Shown: piece after piece, positions 34,734-43,561 of the stretch
How the letters are laid out: every line of letters begins with the position of its first letter
Numbering within the stretch: position 1 is the stretch's first letter
Assembly (NCBI RefSeq): GCF_029893355.1
Contig: NZ_JARZAI010000009.1
Span: 1 to 64,000 of the forward strand
Source: Kitasatospora sp. MAA4
GTDB taxonomy: Bacteria > Actinomycetota > Actinomycetes > Streptomycetales > Streptomycetaceae
Direction: 5' to 3'
Length of the DNA: 64,000 bases
Notes under the pieces: generated by a model
Seen by the model: the letters and a program-made list of their open reading frames with translations, nothing else
Told to the model about the DNA's origin: nothing
Databases searched by the model: none
Position numbers and translations under genes: made by a program

Positions 34734-35795
34734 TCAGGCCGGGTAGGCGTGCGTCTGGGCGGCCTTGACGGTGGCCCAGACGGTGGCGCCGGTGGTCAGG
34801 TCGAGCTCGGCCGCAGCTGCGGGGGTGAGGTCGGCGGCCAGTGGCAGCGGGCCGGTCAGGTCGGCGCGGACCTGGTCGCCGTGCAGGTCCAGGCCGGCCA
34901 CCGTGAGCTCCCAGACGTTGCGGGCGCTGGAGTCCGGGCGGCTGCGGTGCAGGGTGACGGCGGCGGGCGGGAACGCGACGAAGGCGGGCCCGGTGAGCTC
35001 CTCCGCGATGGTCACCGCTGTTCCGCCCTCCAGCTTCACCCGGCGTCCGTCGGCCACGCCCTGGTAGAGGTTCAGGCCCACCAGCCGGGCGATGTAGTCG
35101 GTGCGCGGGCGGCGCGCGATCTCGGCGGGCGTGCCGGCCTGGACCACCCGGCCCTCCTCGATCACCACCAGCCGGTCGGCGAGCACCATGGCGTCCAGCG
35201 GGTCGTGCGTGACGAGGACCGCGACGGCGTCGAACTCGGCCAGGTGGCGGCGCAGTTGCGAGCGGACGTCGAGCCGGGTGCGGGCGTCCAGGGCGGCCAG
35301 CGGCTCGTCCAGCAGCAGCAGGCGCGGCCCGATGGCCAGCGCCCTGGCCAGCGCCACCCGCTGGGCCTGGCCGCCGGAGAGCTTGCCGGGGCGTTTGGCG
35401 GCGTGCTCCTCCAGGTCCATCCGGGTCAGCCAGGGCAGTGCCTCGGCGCGCGACTCCTTCTTCGAGCGGCCCCGGCAGCGCAGCCCGAAGCCGATGTTGT
35501 CCAGGGCGCTGAGGTGCGGGAAGAGCAGGTAGTCCTGGAAGACCACGCCGACCGGTCGCCGTTCGGCCGCCGTGTGCAGGCCGGCGGCCGGGTTCTCCAG
35601 GGTCTGGCCGTCCAGGCGCAGATGGCCGGCGGTGAGCGGCAGCAGCCCGGCCAGGGCGCGCAGCGCGGTGGTCTTGCCGGCGCCGTTCGGCCCGAGCAGC
35701 GCGATCACCTCGCCGGCGCCGGCGGTCAGCGCGAGGTCGAGCGAGAAGCCGGTCCGCTCCACCCGAAGGTGGGCGTCGAGCGAGGGCGTCGTCAT
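34734..35795 (-). CDS. modC: Molybdate ABC transporter, ATP-binding protein
   Basis: A 353-residue ATPase driving molybdate import. Walker A GPNGAGKTT, signature LSGGQAQRV, Walker B LLLLDEPLAALDA, switch His in VLVTHDPLDAMVL; C-terminal TOBE/Mop-like part (GATVWATVKAAQTHAY). It is third in the leftward modABC operon, 25 bases after the permease stop. Confidence 0.94.
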   Translation of the reverse strand: MTTPSLDAHLRVERTGFSLDLALTAGAGEVIALLGPNGAGKTTALRALAGLLPLTAGHLRLDGQTLENPAAGLHTAAERRPVGVVFQDYLLFPHLSALDNIGFGLRCRGRSKKESRAEALPWLTRMDLEEHAAKRPGKLSGGQAQRVALARALAIGPRLLLLDEPLAALDARTRLDVRSQLRRHLAEFDAVAVLVTHDPLDAMVLADRLVVIEEGRVVQAGTPAEIARRPRTDYIARLVGLNLYQGVADGRRVKLEGGTAVTIAEELTGPAFVAFPPAAVTLHRSRPDSSARNVWELTVAGLDLHGDQVRADLTGPLPLAADLTPAAAAELDLTTGATVWATVKAAQTHAYPA

Positions 35796-35820
35796 CGGGT
35801 TCCTCAGGCTTTCCGGCGGG

Positions 35821-36642
35821 CTACGGCGTGCTCATCCAGCGGTCGCGCAGTCCGACCAGCACCGCGACCGAGACCGCGAGCAGGACCAGGCTCAGCGCGA
35901 TCGCAGCGTCCGGATCGGTCTCCATCGCGAGGTAGACCGCCAGCGGCATGGTCTGGGTCTTGCCGGGGAAGTTCCCGGCGAAGGTGATCGTCGCACCGAA
36001 CTCGCCCAGCGCGCGGGCCCAGGCCAGCACCGCGCCGGCCCCCACGCCCGGTGCGATCATCGGCAGGGTCACCCGCCGGAAGGCCGTCAGCCGCGAGGCG
36101 CCCAGCGTCGCGGCCGCCTCCTCGTAGCGGGGGTCGGCGGCGCGCAGCGCGCCCTCCACGCTGATCACCAGGAACGGCATCGCGACGAACGCCTCGGCGA
36201 TCACCACGCCGGTGGTGGTGAACGGCAGGGTGATGCCGAAGGCCGAGTCCAGCCAGCGCCCGACGATCCCGTTGCGTCCCAGTGCCAGCAGCAGTGCCAC
36301 GCCGCCGACCACCGGCGGCAGCACCAGCGGCAGGGTGACCAGCGCGCGGATGACGCGCCGTCCGGGGAACTCGGTGCGGGCCAGCAGCCAGGCCAGCGGC
36401 ACCCCGAGCACCAGCGAGACGCCGGTCGCGCTGGTCGCGCAGATCAGCGACAGCTTCAGCGCGTCCCAGACCGCCGCGCTGGACAGCTCGCTGGGCATCG
36501 CGCTCCACGGCGCCCTGATCAGCAGGCCGGCCAGCGGCAGGACGAGGAAGACCAGGCCCAGCAGCGCGGGCAGCAGCAGGGCGAGCGGGATCCGGGAACC
36601 CCGCTTCGCCCGTGCCGCCACCGCGGTGTCGATCGCTGTCAC
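35821..36642 (-). CDS. modB: Molybdate ABC transporter, permease
   Basis: A 273-residue membrane protein with about five or six helices (IPLALLLPALLGLVFLVLPL, VIRALVTLPLVLPPVVGGVA) and the permease EAA loop (YEEAAATLGASRLTAFRRVT). GTG 36642 overlaps the modA stop (GTGA), which sets the start. A charged N-terminal extension (about 20 residues) precedes TM1. Confidence 0.94.
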   Translation of the reverse strand: MTAIDTAVAARAKRGSRIPLALLLPALLGLVFLVLPLAGLLIRAPWSAMPSELSSAAVWDALKLSLICATSATGVSLVLGVPLAWLLARTEFPGRRVIRALVTLPLVLPPVVGGVALLLALGRNGIVGRWLDSAFGITLPFTTTGVVIAEAFVAMPFLVISVEGALRAADPRYEEAAATLGASRLTAFRRVTLPMIAPGVGAGAVLAWARALGEFGATITFAGNFPGKTQTMPLAVYLAMETDPDAAIALSLVLLAVSVAVLVGLRDRWMSTP

Positions 36643-37466
36643 GGGGCCTGGAAGCCCGCGGTGGTCAGCACCTGCATGCCCGTGGTCGACTCGACGAAGG
36701 CGATGAACGCCTCGGCGCCGGCCGCGTTCGGGGCCTTGGCCACCTCGGCGATCGGGTAGTCGTTGATCGCCTTGGCTGCCTCGGGGAAGTTGACCCCGTC
36801 GACCTTGCCGCCGGCGGCCTGCACGTCGGTCTGGTACACCACCGACGCGTCCACCTCGCCGAGTTCGACCTTGGTGAGGGCGCTCTTGACGTCCTGCTCC
36901 AGGGTGACCGGGGTCAGCTTCACGTTGGCCGCGGTGAGCGCGGTCTGCGCGGCGGAGCCGCACGGCACCTGGGTCGCGCAGAGGGCGACCTTGACGCCCG
37001 GCGCGGCGAGCGCCTGCAGGCTGGTGAGGTTCTTCGGGTTGCCCTTGGGGACGGCGATCTCCAGGGTGTTGCGCACGAAGACCTTCGGGTCCGTGGCGGT
37101 GTCCTTGGCGTCGCTGACGGTCTTCATGGTCGCCGGGCTGGCCGCGGCGAAGACGTCGGCGGGGGCGCCGGCCACGATGCTCTGCGCCAGGGCGGAGCTG
37201 CCGCCGTAGTTGAACTTCACCGTGGTGCCCGGGTTGGCGGCCTCGAACTTCTTGCCCAGGTCGTTGAAGGTCCCGGTGAGCGAGGAGGCGGCGAAGACGG
37301 TGATGGTGCCGGTGGCCTTCGGCGCGGACGCGGAGGCCGCGGCGGAGCCCGAGGCGCCGGAGGCGGCGGGGGTGGCGCTCTTGGAGGAGCTGCACGCGGT
37401 GAGGCCAACGGCCAGGGCGAGCACGGCGAACGTGGCGGCGGCGGTGCGGGACCGGGTGGTGGTCAT
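36639..37466 (-). CDS. modA: Molybdate ABC transporter, substrate-binding lipoprotein
   Basis: A 275-residue surface lipoprotein: signal sequence with lipobox LTAC (LAVGLTACSSS), an Ala/Ser linker, then the ModA fold (ITVFAASSLTGTFNDLGKKF, then NYGGSSALAQSIVAGAPADVF and FVESTTGMQVLTTAGF). ATG 37466 is preceded by AGAGGGG. It is the first gene of the mod operon. Confidence 0.94.
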   Translation of the reverse strand: MTTTRSRTAAATFAVLALAVGLTACSSSKSATPAASGASGSAAASASAPKATGTITVFAASSLTGTFNDLGKKFEAANPGTTVKFNYGGSSALAQSIVAGAPADVFAAASPATMKTVSDAKDTATDPKVFVRNTLEIAVPKGNPKNLTSLQALAAPGVKVALCATQVPCGSAAQTALTAANVKLTPVTLEQDVKSALTKVELGEVDASVVYQTDVQAAGGKVDGVNFPEAAKAINDYPIAEVAKAPNAAGAEAFIAFVESTTGMQVLTTAGFQAP

Positions 37467-37575
37467 CTGGAGATTCCCCTCTGCCGCGCCGTCAGGGCGC
37501 GGGTCTGCGGTCGGTGCGGGCCGGTCCGCCGCGTCGTGCGGCGAAAGGGGGCGACCCAGGCGCCGCACAGGTCTC

Positions 37576-37630
37576 GATACTCCCGTATCTGCGGTCGCCG
37601 TGCCGATCATAGTGCCGCAAATGCAAGCCT
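37576..37630 (-). promoter_or_regulatory. mod operon promoter with GATAC-N4-GTATC inverted repeat
   Basis: On the leftward strand TATGAT (37606-37611) is a good -10 element, with TTAAGG at an approximate -35 position. A small inverted repeat GATAC-TCCC-GTATC at 37576-37589 lies just downstream, where a repressor such as a molybdate regulator could act. It does not match the classical E. coli ModE box. Confidence 0.45.
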
Positions 37631-37766
37631 TAAATCCCTTGTGCCTTCGCACAGGCCAGCCTGCCCCGGTGGCCGGTGAGGCCTGTGTGAACCGTGGGAA
37701 AACCGCTGGCCGCAGGCCCGATGCTTCGTCACAGTGGGGTCATACCCACGGGGAGGAGTCACCATC

Positions 37767-38834
37767 ATGTCCACGCTGCGTGTCACAGCCGAACGGCTCA
37801 CCGTTCTCGACCACCCGAACGCCGACGCCCTGGAGCTCGCCCAGGTCGGGCTCTACCGGGCGGTGGTCGCCAAGGGCGCCTACCGCACCGGCGAGTACGC
37901 CCTCTACATCCCCGAGCAGGCGGTGCTGCCGGCCGCGCTGATCGAGGAGCTCGGCCTGACCGGGCGGCTGGCCGGCAGCCGCGCCGACCGGGTGCGCGCG
38001 GTGCGGCTGCGCGGCGAGCTCTCGCAGGGCATCGTCTGCCGTCCGCGTGCGCTGGCCGGCGTGGACCTGGCCGGGGCCGCCGCCGAGGGCCGCGACTTCG
38101 CCGCCGAGCTGGGCGTCACCAAGTGGGTGCCGCCGATCCCCACCACCATGAACGGCGAGGTCGAGGCCGCCCCGGAGCTGCTGCCCTGGGTCGACATCGA
38201 GAACCTCCAGCGCTTCCCGGACGTCTTCGAGCCGGGCGAGCAGGTGGTGCTGACCGAGAAGCTGCACGGCACCTGCTGTCTGCTCACCCTGCACGCCGAC
38301 ACCGGCGCGGTGCAGGTCTCCTCCAAGGGGATCGGCGCCCAGCGCCTGGCGCTCAAGGAGGACGGCTCCAACCTCTACTGGCGTGCCGTCAGGGCGCACG
38401 GTGTGCCCGAGGCGGCCGCCGAGCTGGCCGAGCGGCTGGGCGCCGAGCGCGTCGGCATCTTCGGCGAGGTCTTCGGCACGGGCGTGCAGGACCTCGGCTA
38501 CGGCGCCTCGGGCCGCGCCGAACTGCCCGGCTACGCGGTCTTCGACGTGTCGGCGGTGATCGACGGGCAGCTGCACTGGCTGGACGCCGCCGAGCTGCTG
38601 ACGGATCGGCTGCCGCTGGTGCCCCGGCTGTGGAGCGGGCCGTACGACGCCGCCACCGTGCTGGCGCTGGCCGACGGCCGCGAGACGGTCTCCGGGCGCG
38701 AGCTCCACCTGCGCGAGGGCGTCGTGGTGCGCCCGGCCGTGGAGCGCTACAGCTTCACACTGGGCGGGCGGGCGATCGCCAAGGTGGTCAGCGGCGCGTA
38801 CCTGACCCGCAAGGGCGGCACCGAGTACGAGTAG
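37767..38834 (+). CDS. RNA ligase, DRB0094 family
   Basis: A 355-residue ATP-dependent RNA ligase type first described in Deinococcus. The nucleotidyl-acceptor Lys is in VVLTEKLHGTCCLL; further nucleotidyltransferase motifs are RVGIFGEVFGTG, LREGVVVRP and AIAKVVSGAYL. An OB-like N-terminal domain (MSTLRVTAERLTVLDHPNAD) comes first. ATG 37767 follows GGGAGGAG. It is divergent from the mod operon. Probable role: repair of nicked RNA or of DNA-RNA nicks; physiological substrate unknown. Confidence 0.9.
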   Translation: MSTLRVTAERLTVLDHPNADALELAQVGLYRAVVAKGAYRTGEYALYIPEQAVLPAALIEELGLTGRLAGSRADRVRAVRLRGELSQGIVCRPRALAGVDLAGAAAEGRDFAAELGVTKWVPPIPTTMNGEVEAAPELLPWVDIENLQRFPDVFEPGEQVVLTEKLHGTCCLLTLHADTGAVQVSSKGIGAQRLALKEDGSNLYWRAVRAHGVPEAAAELAERLGAERVGIFGEVFGTGVQDLGYGASGRAELPGYAVFDVSAVIDGQLHWLDAAELLTDRLPLVPRLWSGPYDAATVLALADGRETVSGRELHLREGVVVRPAVERYSFTLGGRAIAKVVSGAYLTRKGGTEYE

Positions 38835-38911
38835 AGGCCCTGGCGGCCCGGCGACGCACCGAGCTGACGTGGTGTCAGGGCGTGTCCCCGGGTGGGACGT
38901 ACGCTGCAAAT

Positions 38912-39889
38912 ATGATCACCCACGAGGACCGCAGGCTGCGCGCCCTGGCCGCCCAGGGCAGCTGGACGGAGCTGCTCGGGATCTACCGGCAGACCCGGGC
39001 CGCCGCCGCCGCGCTGAGCGGCGAGCGGGCCGCGGCGCGCGAGACGGCGGCCTTCGGCCACGAACTGGCCTACGCGGCCCCGGCCGATGTGGCGGCCGGG
39101 CTCTTCGACCCGTCGGCGGGGCCCGGCGCGGTGGCCGGCGAGTACGACGGCCGGGTCGGGCCGCTCTGGGAGGTGCTGGCGACCCGGCACGTCTGGGAGG
39201 TGCTGGACCCGCTGCTGCCCCGCGAGCCGATCCGGACGCTGGCGGCCCACACCAGGGTGCTGCTCGGTGAGGACCTGACGGGCGTGGCGCTGCCGCGCGC
39301 CACGCCCCCGCCGGTGCTGCGGACCTGGGAGCTGGCGGGCTGGGAGCCGGGCAGCCGGGTGACCCACTACCGGCGCGGCGGCGCGGCCGCGACCCCGCTC
39401 TTCTCACTCCCGGACAGCCGCGAGGGCCTGGGCCCGATCCGGCTGCCGGCACCGGGCAGCGCGCTGCCCGGCCCCGACCAGCCCGCCACCGCGGCGCTGC
39501 GCGGGCTGTCCAGCTGGCTCAGCACCCGCTGCCTGCGCGGCTCCGCACCGGACGCGGCGGCCCTGCTGGCGCCCAGCGGCACCCCCGCGACCGGCGGCTA
39601 CATCCCCTTCGCACTCGCCTATCCGGCCCTGGTGCGGGCCGCCTCCGGCGCCGGCGCGTACGGCGAGCCCGGCGGCGCGGCCCGCGGCCGGATCGCCGTC
39701 TGGGACGCGCTGAGCGCGATGGCGGACCCTTCCGGCGGCTGCCCGCCCGAGGAGGTGGACGCGCTGGTGGCCCGGATGCGCTGCTTCACCTGGTGCGACC
39801 CGGCCGACGAGATCTGGCACCTGCACCTGGCCCTGGAGGACCCGGCCACCGGCCTGGCCTGGGCGGTCAGCGGCTCGGACTACGACTGA
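38912..39889 (+). CDS. Hypothetical protein, possibly DUF6183-like (325 aa)
   Basis: A soluble Ala-rich protein with motifs RTWELAGWEPGSRVTHYRRGG and STRCLRGSAPDAAALL, then MRCFTWCDPADEIWHLHLALED. The last segment resembles a family I recall as DUF6183; this is not certain. TACGCT ends 6 bases before ATG 38912 with no ribosome site, pointing to a leaderless mRNA separate from the RNA ligase gene 77 bases upstream. Confidence 0.7.
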   Translation: MITHEDRRLRALAAQGSWTELLGIYRQTRAAAAALSGERAAARETAAFGHELAYAAPADVAAGLFDPSAGPGAVAGEYDGRVGPLWEVLATRHVWEVLDPLLPREPIRTLAAHTRVLLGEDLTGVALPRATPPPVLRTWELAGWEPGSRVTHYRRGGAAATPLFSLPDSREGLGPIRLPAPGSALPGPDQPATAALRGLSSWLSTRCLRGSAPDAAALLAPSGTPATGGYIPFALAYPALVRAASGAGAYGEPGGAARGRIAVWDALSAMADPSGGCPPEEVDALVARMRCFTWCDPADEIWHLHLALEDPATGLAWAVSGSDYD

Positions 39890-39910
39890 GACGCCCGGGA
39901 GCAGGACGGG

Positions 39911-40528
39911 TCAGGTGCGCTCGGCGAGGGCCAGGAAGCGGTCGTCCAGGTCGGCGTAGTGGGTCAGTCGCCAGCCGGAACCGGCCAGCAGCGGGCGCAG
40001 GTTGGGCTCGGCGCGCAGGTCGTCGGGGGTGAGCGCGCGGCCGTGCCGGGCGGCCAGGGCGGCGCGGCCGACGGGGTGGAACAGGGCGAGCCGGCCGCCG
40101 GGGCGGGTGGCCCGGGCGAGGTCGGCCAGGGCGCCCTGGGGCTGCGGCAGGTGGGAGATCAGGCCGGCGGCGAAGACCGCGTCCAGCACGCCGTCGCGCA
40201 GCGGGAGCCGGCCGCAGTCGGCCGCCGCCAGGCCGGCCACCGCGCCGCGTCCCAGGGCGGCGGCCTGCCGGACCATCTCGGGCGTCAGGTCCAGGCCGAG
40301 CACGGTGCCCCGGGCGCCGACCGCATCGCGCAGGGCCGGCAGCGCGCGTCCGGTGCCGCAGCCCGCGTCGAGCACGATCTGTCCGGGGCGCAGGGCGAGT
40401 TCGGCGACGGCGGCGGCGTAGCGCGGGCCGTCGTCGGGGAAGCGGGTCTCCCAGTCGGCGGCCCGCGGGGCGAAGAACTCCCGGGTGCGGGCCAGTTCCC
40501 GGGCGTGGTCGGGGCGGTCGGTCGGCAT
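39911..40528 (-). CDS. Class I SAM-dependent methyltransferase
   Basis: A 205-residue methyltransferase with motif I VLDAGCGTGRALPAL, motif II acidic LGLDLTPEMV and the post-I AAADCGRLPL pattern, most like the UbiE/Methyltransf_11 group. ATG 40528 has GAGGGAG upstream. It is divergent from dat and shares a 127-base promoter region that contains the iron box, so it may also be iron-regulated (inference). Acceptor unknown. Confidence 0.88.
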   Translation of the reverse strand: MPTDRPDHARELARTREFFAPRAADWETRFPDDGPRYAAAVAELALRPGQIVLDAGCGTGRALPALRDAVGARGTVLGLDLTPEMVRQAAALGRGAVAGLAAADCGRLPLRDGVLDAVFAAGLISHLPQPQGALADLARATRPGGRLALFHPVGRAALAARHGRALTPDDLRAEPNLRPLLAGSGWRLTHYADLDDRFLALAERT

Positions 40529-40607
40529 GCGGGCTCACTCCCTCGGTTGCCGGCAGCGTACCCGTGACCCGCTGCCGGATGGCTCGTTGAAACACACAGA
40601 GCGGCAG

Positions 40608-40646
40608 CTGACAGGCCATAAACTAAAGTTAGGCTTACCTAACTTT
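40608..40646 (+). promoter_or_regulatory. dat promoter with DmdR/IdeR-type iron box
   Basis: AAAGTTAGGCT-TACCTAACTTT (40625-40646) is a palindrome containing the TTAGG...CCTAA half-sites of the iron box bound by DmdR1/IdeR with Fe(II). The -10 TAGGCT (40630-40635) lies inside it and CTGACA (40608-40613) is at 16-base spacing. Iron-loaded repressor would therefore shut off dat-ddc; expression is expected under iron limitation. Confidence 0.8.
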
Positions 40647-40655
40647 GGAGTTGCC

Positions 40656-42056
40656 TTGACTCTCTCCGCCGCGCCCGCAGTCGCGCCTCCCGGTCCTGCC
40701 GACCCCGCCGTGCCGGGCGAGGCGATCCTGCGCCGCCAACGGGTCCGTGAGTCCGCCGCCCGGACGTACGCGCGCTCGTTCCCGATCGTGCCGGTCCGCG
40801 CGCACGGGATGACGGTCGAAGGTGCCGACGGCCGCCGCTACCTGGACTGCCTCTCCGGCGCCGGCACCCTGGCGCTCGGCCACAACCACCCGGTGGTCCT
40901 GGACGCGATCCGCCGCACGCTGGACAGCGGCGCGCCGCTGCACCTGCTCGACCTCGCCACCGCCGAGAAGGACGACTTCACCACCGCGCTCCTGGAGAGC
41001 CTGCCGGCCGAGTTCGCGGCCGGGGCCCGGGTGCAGTTCTGCGGCCCGGCCGGGACGGACGCGGTCGAGGCGGCGCTCAAGCTGATGCAGACCGCGACCG
41101 GGCGCCGGGGCACGCTGGCCTTCACCGGCGCCTACCACGGGATGACCGCGGGCGCCCTCGCGGTCACCGGCAACGTCGCCGTCAAGGAGCCGCTGCCCAG
41201 CGGCGGTGAGGTCACCCGGCTGCCCTACCCCTACTCCTACCGCTGCCCGTTCGGCCTGGGCGGCGAGCCGGGCGAGCGGATGTCGGAGGTCTACACCCAG
41301 CGGCTGCTCGACGACCCGTCGGGCGGCGTGGTGCGCCCGGCCGCGATGATCCTGGAGGCCGTGCAGGGCGAGGGCGGCGCGGTCCCGGCGCCGGACGGCT
41401 GGCTGCGCGCGATGCGCCGGATCACCGCCGAGCGCGGCATCCCGCTGATCGTGGACGAGGTGCAGACCGGCGTCGGCCGCACCGGTGCGATGTGGGCGAT
41501 CGAGCACAGCGGGATCGTCCCGGACGCCATGGTGCTCTCCAAGGCGATCGGCGGCAGCCTGCCGCTGGCGGTGGTGGTCTACCGCGAGGAGTACGACGGT
41601 TGGCGGCCCGGCGCGCACGCCGGGACGTTCCGCGGCAACACCCTCGCGATGGCGGCCGGCGCGGCCACCCTGCGCTATGTCGCCGCTAACGGGCTGGCCG
41701 AACGGGCCGGGCGGCTGGGCGAGTTGCTGATCGCAGAGCTCAGCGCGCTGCGGGCGGCCCTGCCGGTGATCGGCGAGGTGCGCGGCCGCGGCCTGATGAT
41801 CGGCGTCGAACTGGTCGACCCCGCAGGTGAGATGGATGCCTGCGGCGCGCTGCCGGCGGATCCCCGACTGGCCGTCCGGGTCCGCGAAGCCTGCCTGGCC
41901 CGCGGCCTGATCGTCGAACTCGGCGGCCGGCACGACGCGGTGCTGCGCCTGCTGCCGCCGCTGACCGTCACCGACGAGCAGCTGCGGGCGGTGATCGACC
42001 GGCTGGCCGAGGCCATCGCGGCCGCCGCTGCCCCCAAGGACGGCGGCGCACGATGA
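40656..42056 (+). CDS. dat: L-2,4-diaminobutyrate:2-oxoglutarate aminotransferase
   Basis: A 466-residue PLP class-III aminotransferase that makes L-2,4-diaminobutyrate from aspartate semialdehyde. PLP-binding features: FCGPAGTDAVEAALKL, AYHGMTAGALAVTG, LIVDEVQTGVGRTG and the Lys in MVLSKAIGGSLP. Start is TTG 40656: it is in frame, GGAG lies 5 bases upstream, and earlier codons would run through the iron box. The stop overlaps ddc (ATGA). With ddc it forms the 1,3-diaminopropane route used in several siderophores. Confidence 0.9.
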   Translation: MTLSAAPAVAPPGPADPAVPGEAILRRQRVRESAARTYARSFPIVPVRAHGMTVEGADGRRYLDCLSGAGTLALGHNHPVVLDAIRRTLDSGAPLHLLDLATAEKDDFTTALLESLPAEFAAGARVQFCGPAGTDAVEAALKLMQTATGRRGTLAFTGAYHGMTAGALAVTGNVAVKEPLPSGGEVTRLPYPYSYRCPFGLGGEPGERMSEVYTQRLLDDPSGGVVRPAAMILEAVQGEGGAVPAPDGWLRAMRRITAERGIPLIVDEVQTGVGRTGAMWAIEHSGIVPDAMVLSKAIGGSLPLAVVVYREEYDGWRPGAHAGTFRGNTLAMAAGAATLRYVAANGLAERAGRLGELLIAELSALRAALPVIGEVRGRGLMIGVELVDPAGEMDACGALPADPRLAVRVREACLARGLIVELGGRHDAVLRLLPPLTVTDEQLRAVIDRLAEAIAAAAAPKDGGAR

Positions 42057-43561
42057 GCGAGGCCCTGCCCGAGTCCGAACTCCCGCCGCTGGCCGGGGGA
42101 GTGGGTGGACCGGCCGCCCTGCGGCCGCTGCTGGAGACGGTGTTGACGGCGCTCGAAGCCGGCGCCGTGCGACGCGGCGGTCCGCTGCCGGCCGGTGATC
42201 CGACGGCGCTGGCCGCCCTGGTCCGCGACGAGTTCCGGTACGCCGAGGCCGACGCGCTGGCCCGGCTGACCGAGCTCCTCGCGCACGGCGCCGCCGACCC
42301 CGCCGACCCCGCCTGCGCCGGGCACCTGCACTGCCCGCCGCTCGCGCTGGCGGTCGCCGCCGACCTCGCGGCCGACGCGCTCAACCCCTCGCTGGACTCC
42401 TGGGACCAGGCGCCGGCCGCCACCGTCCTGGAGACCGACCTGCTGGCCGAACTGGCCGTCCTGGTCGGCTACCGGCCGGAACTCGCCGCCGGGGTGCTGA
42501 CCTCGGGCGGCACCGAGTCCAATCTGCTCGGGCTGATGCTGGCCCGCGACCAGATCCTGCCCGGACACCCGGAACTGGACGGTCTCGACCCGGGCCTGCG
42601 GCCGCGGATCTTCGCCTCCCGCGCCGCGCACTTCTCCGTCCAGCGCGCCGCCGCGCTGCTCGGCCTGGGCGAGCGCGCGGTCGTCCCCGTCGAGGTCGAC
42701 CGCGAACTGCGGATGGACGGCTCCGCGTTGGAGGCGGCGCTGGCCGCGGCGGTCCGGGACGGCGGGACGCCGCTGGCGGTGGTCGCCACCGCCGGGACCA
42801 CCGACACCGGGGCGATCGACCCGCTGCACCGCTGCGCCGATCTGGCCGCCGAGTACGGCGCCTGGCTGCACGTGGACGCCGCGTACGGCGGCGGGGCGCT
42901 GCTCTCCGACCGGCTGGCCCCGCTGCTCGACGGCGTGGCGCGCGCCGACTCCGTCTCGCTGGACTGGCACAAGCTGGGCTGGCAGCCGGCCGCCGCCGGG
43001 GTGTTCCTGGCCCGTCGGGCCGAGACCTACGCCTCGCTGGCCCGGCGGGCGGTCTACCTCAACCCGGCGGACGACGAGGAGGCCGGCTACCCGAGCCTGC
43101 TCGGCCTCTCGCTGCGGACCACCCGGCGGGCCGACGCCTTCAAGATCGCGGTGACGCTGCGGACGCTGGGCCGCCAGGGCCTGGGACGGCTGGTCGACCG
43201 CTGTCACGAGTTGGCCCTGGAGGCCGCGGAACTCGTGCGTACCCGGCCTGAGTTGGAGCTGCACTGCGAGCCGCTGCTGACCACGGTGGTGTTCCGCTAC
43301 CGACCGGCGCACCAGCAGGCGGGCGCGGACCCGGCCGCCGTCGACCGGCTCAACGGTGAGCTGCGCCGCCGGCTGCTGGCGGGCGGCCGCGCGGTGCTCG
43401 GCCGCACCGAACTCCCGGGCCGCGGGCCGGGGCTGGTGCGGCTGAAACTCACGCTGCTCAATCCGCACACGAGCGAGGCGGACCTGGCCCGGCTGCTGGA
43501 CGAGACCGTTCGGACGGGCCGTACGCTGGAGTCCGGTCCGGGGGCCGCGGAACAGTGGTGA
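42053..43561 (+). CDS. ddc: L-2,4-diaminobutyrate decarboxylase (PLP group II)
   Basis: A 502-residue decarboxylase. Family motifs: GVLTSGGTESNLLGLMLAR, AHFSVQRAAALLGLG, VATAGTTDTGAIDP, HVDAAYGGGALL, and the PLP Lys in SLDWHKLGWQPAA. It converts diaminobutyrate to 1,3-diaminopropane. ATG 42053 overlaps the dat stop, so the two are co-translated under the same iron box. No NRPS-independent siderophore synthetase is next to it. Other group II decarboxylase substrates cannot be excluded, but the dat linkage argues for diaminobutyrate. Confidence 0.87.
   Translation: MSEALPESELPPLAGGVGGPAALRPLLETVLTALEAGAVRRGGPLPAGDPTALAALVRDEFRYAEADALARLTELLAHGAADPADPACAGHLHCPPLALAVAADLAADALNPSLDSWDQAPAATVLETDLLAELAVLVGYRPELAAGVLTSGGTESNLLGLMLARDQILPGHPELDGLDPGLRPRIFASRAAHFSVQRAAALLGLGERAVVPVEVDRELRMDGSALEAALAAAVRDGGTPLAVVATAGTTDTGAIDPLHRCADLAAEYGAWLHVDAAYGGGALLSDRLAPLLDGVARADSVSLDWHKLGWQPAAAGVFLARRAETYASLARRAVYLNPADDEEAGYPSLLGLSLRTTRRADAFKIAVTLRTLGRQGLGRLVDRCHELALEAAELVRTRPELELHCEPLLTTVVFRYRPAHQQAGADPAAVDRLNGELRRRLLAGGRAVLGRTELPGRGPGLVRLKLTLLNPHTSEADLARLLDETVRTGRTLESGPGAAEQW

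Noticed and set aside
40656-43561. A complete siderophore cluster
   Set aside because: Only the diamine-supplying dat and ddc genes are present; no synthetase, acyltransferase, receptor or export gene typical of such clusters adjoins them.
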